Positions 61,533-64,000 of a DNA stretch of 64,000 nucleotides are shown here, piece by piece; position 1 is the first letter of the stretch, and every line of letters begins with the position of its first letter. The DNA lies in assembly GCF_009765965.1 (NCBI RefSeq), contig NZ_LMUL01000014.1, forward strand, positions 2,637,812-2,701,811. The letters are read 5' to 3'. Source of the DNA: Caulobacter sp. S45. GTDB lineage: Bacteria > Pseudomonadota > Alphaproteobacteria > Caulobacterales > Caulobacteraceae. Made by a program: the position numbers and the translations under genes. The notes below the pieces were generated by a model. It saw only the letters and a list, made by a program, of their open reading frames with translations, was not told the DNA's origin and ran no database searches.

Positions 61533-62018
61533 TCAGCCCTCGACCTTAAGGCCCCGGAACGCCTCCAGCACCTGGGTGTAGACCGCGCGCTTGAACGGGA
61601 CGACGGTCTCCAGCGCCTCGTGCAGCCGCACCCAGCGCCAGGCGTCGAATTCGGGGTGGACATCCGCCTCCAGGTCGATCTCGCTATCCTCCCCCTCGAA
61701 GCGGAAGGCGAACCAGCGTTGCGCCTGGCCAGCGTAGCCGCGCTTGTGGACATCGATCAGGTTGGCGGGAAAGTCGTAGGTGATCCAACCCGGCGCTTCG
61801 GCGAGGAAGCTGGCCGAGACGATGCCGGTCTCCTCCTGCAGCTCCCGCCGCGCGGCGGTCAGCAGTTCTTCACCCTTGTCCACGCCGCCCTGGGGGAACT
61901 GCCAGTTGTGCGGGCCGGCCACGTTATGGCGGCGGCCGACCCAGACCAGGCCCTGCCGATTGAACACGACGATGCCGACGTTGCGGCGATAGCGGGGATC
62001 GGGTTCGGGGAAGCTCAC
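61533..62018 (-). CDS. rppH: RNA pyrophosphohydrolase (Nudix)
   Basis: Nudix hydrolase of 161 residues that removes pyrophosphate from mRNA 5' ends or cleaves dinucleoside polyphosphates. The start region YRRNVGIVVFNRQGLVWVGRR is typical; the Nudix box GGVDKGEELLTAARRELQEETGI is near residues 43-65. The GTG at 62018 overlaps the upstream gene's stop by 4 bp (GTGA) and gives the expected N terminus; longer in-frame starts are rejected. It converges on atpC. Confidence 0.93.
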   Translation of the reverse strand: MSFPEPDPRYRRNVGIVVFNRQGLVWVGRRHNVAGPHNWQFPQGGVDKGEELLTAARRELQEETGIVSASFLAEAPGWITYDFPANLIDVHKRGYAGQAQRWFAFRFEGEDSEIDLEADVHPEFDAWRWVRLHEALETVVPFKRAVYTQVLEAFRGLKVEG

Positions 62019-63211
62019 CGCCGCGTGATAGCGGAGGCCGGCGCGAGTTGATAGCCGCGACCGGGCAGACCGCCGGCCCAATGGATCACCTGCTCCACCG
62101 TCACCGGATAGGCGAAACCGGAGCCGAGCGCCGAGCCGTGCTGCAGGGCCTTGGCCTCTAGTCCCAATAGGGATTGGCTGATGGCGTCGGCCGAAAGCTG
62201 CTGGTCCACCACCGCATCGGCCGAGGCGCGAGGTGGGCCGCCGCCGCGATGGCCGGCCGAGCCGTCGTCGACGAAGGCCAGGCCGCGCCCCTTCAGGGCG
62301 TTGGTGAACGGGACCATGGCGCTGTCGGACGCCAGGAACCGGCCGCCCAGATAGTTGGCCACGCCGAAGTAGCCGCTGGCGCGCGACAACAGCCAGTCCA
62401 ACCGCTTGATCGTGTCGGGGGGCGAGGCTGAGGCCATCAGGGTGTAGGGGCCCGGATCGTTGGTGGGATAGTCGATCGGCTCCATCGGGATTTCCAACAG
62501 CACTTCGTGGCCGTTGGCCCGCGCCAGGTCGATCCAGCCCTGGAGATTATCGGAATAGGGGACGAACGACAGGGTCACGTCGGGCGGCAACCGTTCGATG
62601 GCCGACTTGGTGGCGGCGGCGTTGAGACCGAGGCCGCCGACCACCAGGGCGATCTTGGGTTTGCCGTTGTCGTGGAAGGGACGGGCGTAGGCCTGGGCGG
62701 GGGTGCGTCCGTCCTTGCCGATGACGGGCAACAGGCCGCCGGGTCCCTGGGCGCTGAGGCCTGCCAGCGGCGCGACGGGCAAGGGCGGACTCTGCGGCTT
62801 GGGCGGCCCGGCGGTGGTGTCGGGCGCGGGTTCGAGCGTGCTCGATCCGCCGCTGACGGTGGCGCCTTGCGGCAGTGTGATCAGGGCCTGGTCGGCCGAT
62901 GCGTCGGGCGCCGGGATCTCCTGCCCGTTCTTCAGGTTGTCCAGCGACAGAGCCGCGTTCTGATGCAGCGCGTTGAGATCGGTCTTGCTGGGCGGGGCCA
63001 GGGCCACGCGCACCGACGGCGCGCCGGCATGGGGATCGCCGGCGATCGCGATCAGCGCGCCGGCGGCCAGCAACAGCAGCAGGGCGGCCGCACCGGCGCC
63101 GACATAGGGATTGGCCGCCAGCGCCATCCAGCCGGTGGCGGCGGGCGCGGGCGCGGACGGAACGGTGGCGGGCTTGCGTGCGAACATGTCAGGTGATCGA
63201 GCGCGATCCAT
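62015..63211 (-). CDS. Divergent polysaccharide deacetylase family protein
   Basis: About 398 residues. One membrane helix (PYVGAGAAALLLLLAAGALIAIAG, about 35-58) anchors a Pro-rich linker (about 60-165) and a C-terminal divergent polysaccharide-deacetylase domain (about 180-390): KIALVVGGLGLNAAATKSAIERLPPDVTLSFVPYS, LLEIPMEPIDYPTNDPGPYTL, GVANYLGGRF and GLAFVDDGS. The family (YibQ-like, DUF610) has an envelope role that is poorly known. Either ATG 63211 or 63187 could start it. It is coupled to rppH. Confidence 0.88.
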   Translation of the reverse strand: MDRARSPDMFARKPATVPSAPAPAATGWMALAANPYVGAGAAALLLLLAAGALIAIAGDPHAGAPSVRVALAPPSKTDLNALHQNAALSLDNLKNGQEIPAPDASADQALITLPQGATVSGGSSTLEPAPDTTAGPPKPQSPPLPVAPLAGLSAQGPGGLLPVIGKDGRTPAQAYARPFHDNGKPKIALVVGGLGLNAAATKSAIERLPPDVTLSFVPYSDNLQGWIDLARANGHEVLLEIPMEPIDYPTNDPGPYTLMASASPPDTIKRLDWLLSRASGYFGVANYLGGRFLASDSAMVPFTNALKGRGLAFVDDGSAGHRGGGPPRASADAVVDQQLSADAISQSLLGLEAKALQHGSALGSGFAYPVTVEQVIHWAGGLPGRGYQLAPASAITRR

Positions 63212-63276
63212 TCGGCTGCACTGAGCCGAAAGGGTGAACGAACACGGTTAAGAAAAGGAAAAGGTGTAGGCGGGCC

Positions 63277-63567
63277 CTAGGCGTCGGCGGAGGCGTTCAG
63301 GCGCTCGCGCAGTTCCTTGCCGCTCTTGAAGAAGGGGACCGCCTTGGCCTTCACCTGCACGGTCTCGCCGGTGCGGGGATTGCGACCGGCGCGACCGGCG
63401 CGACTGCGAACCGAGAAGGCGCCGAAGCCGCGCAATTCCACCCGTCCGCCCTCGGCCAGGGTGTCGCAGATGCCGTCCAGGATGATGGCGACCACCCGCT
63501 CCACATCCTTGTTGGTCAGATGCGGATTTTCTTCCGCCAGCTTGGCGATCAGTTCAGACCGGATCAT
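63277..63567 (-). CDS. ihfB: Integration host factor beta subunit
   Basis: DNA-bending protein of 96 residues. [26 protein letters not shown] starts the helical dimer part. [28 protein letters not shown] is the DNA-binding arm with the intercalating Pro region, followed by [15 protein letters not shown]. It forms a heterodimer with IhfA. It lies downstream of rpsA, separated by a strong terminator. Confidence 0.95.
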   Translation of the reverse strand: MIRSELIAKLAEENPHLTNKDVERVVAIILDGICDTLAEGGRVELRGFGAFSVRSRAGRAGRNPRTGETVQVKAKAVPFFKSGKELRERLNASADA

Positions 63568-63651
63568 TAAGCGCCCCCGCGTCGCGTCAGACCATGGGGG
63601 AAAGCTTCCGCCGGCTCAAGCCGACCGTCAGCCTTCTCATCGTTTCGCGAC

Positions 63652-63681
63652 AAAAAACCCCGCGTGGCGAACCACGCGGGG
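63652..63681 (-). terminator. Intrinsic terminator of rpsA
   Basis: On the minus strand CCCCGCGTGG-TTCG-CCACGCGGGG is followed at once by TTTTTT. The 10-bp perfect GC-rich stem and U-run make a textbook Rho-independent terminator 26 bp after the rpsA stop. Confidence 0.95.
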
Positions 63682-63707
63682 CTGATTGCTGACTAAGATT
63701 CAGGCGG

Positions 63708-64000
63708 TTAGTCCTTGCCGGCCCGCTCGCGCAGAGCCGCGCCCAGGATGTCGCCGAGCGACGCCCCGGAATCGGACGAACCGAACTGCTCCATCTGATC
63801 CTTCTCTTCGGCCTGCTGCATCGCCTTGACCGACAGGGAAACGCGACGCGCGGCCTTGTCGATGTTGGTGATCATGGCGTCCAGACGGTCGCCCACGCCG
63901 AAGCGCTCGGGGTTCTGGTCCTGACGATCGCGCGACAGGTCCGCCTTGCGGATGAAGGCGGTCATCGGCGCGTCTTCCTCGCCGAACTTCACTTCCAGCC
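63708..64000 (-). CDS. rpsA: 30S ribosomal protein S1, C-terminal end (cut by window end)
   Basis: The last 97 or so residues of S1. The visible part is the final S1 domain: LEVKFGEEDAPMTAFIRKAD, then RFGVGDRLDAMITNIDKAARRVSLSVKAMQ, and an acidic tail ending GDILGAALRERAGKD. The frame stays open to the edge. It lies upstream of ihfB on the same strand, the usual order. Confidence 0.95.
   Translation of the reverse strand, partial: LEVKFGEEDAPMTAFIRKADLSRDRQDQNPERFGVGDRLDAMITNIDKAARRVSLSVKAMQQAEEKDQMEQFGSSDSGASLGDILGAALRERAGKD

Overview
The window comes from a high-GC alphaproteobacterium, most likely Caulobacteraceae (Caulobacter or Phenylobacterium). This rests on recognised families: a Caulobacter-type TonB-dependent receptor, the xylX/xylB/xylC/xylD enzymes of the Weimberg xylose pathway, the phoR/phoU/phoB cluster, the rpmH-rnpA-yidC-engB-argB-dapD order, and an F1-only ATP synthase operon. 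No mobile element, CRISPR array, tRNA or rRNA was seen.

Bases 1-2670 hold the 5' part of a chemoreceptor gene, an aldo/keto reductase and a small basic protein. Bases 2770-32758 are a catabolic island for glucuronoxylan. Polymer attack is covered by GH10 xylanase, GH43 and GH3 exo-enzymes, GH115 and GH67 alpha-glucuronidases, a GH35-type enzyme and a GH27 alpha-galactosidase. Uptake is by a TonB-dependent receptor, a sugar porter and a hexuronate-type MFS transporter. Xylose is oxidised by XylB, XylC, XylD and XylX. Glucuronate carbon goes through a fructuronate reductase-like enzyme, mannonate dehydratase and 2-keto-3-deoxygluconate kinase. A LacI-type regulator sits directly upstream of xylX. 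Palindromes with a TAGCGCTA-like core lie at the five main transcription units, which suggests one shared repressor. Two expected enzymes are absent from the window: the xylA semialdehyde dehydrogenase and the uronate isomerase.

Bases 32759-33548 carry a lower-GC orphan gene for a single-pass membrane protein. Bases 33549-39148 hold a DUF885 peptidase-like protein, phoR-phoU-phoB without the pst transporter genes between them, and a lipoprotein with heptad repeats. Bases 39223-42295 are a small GH1 / aldose epimerase / EEP-hydrolase operon, followed by a catalase and three dispersed palindromic repeats (two nearby, one in the ATP synthase operon).

Bases 44052-49697 (minus strand) are housekeeping: dapD, a HAD nucleotidase, argB, engB, yidC, rnpA and rpmH, often overlapping. 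Then come a lipoprotein, a histidine kinase, def, a drug-efflux transporter, a RutE-like reductase and TerC. Bases 55976-61523 are atpH-atpA-atpG-atpD-(unknown secreted protein)-atpC. The window ends with rppH, a divergent polysaccharide deacetylase, ihfB, a clear intrinsic terminator, and the 3' end of rpsA.
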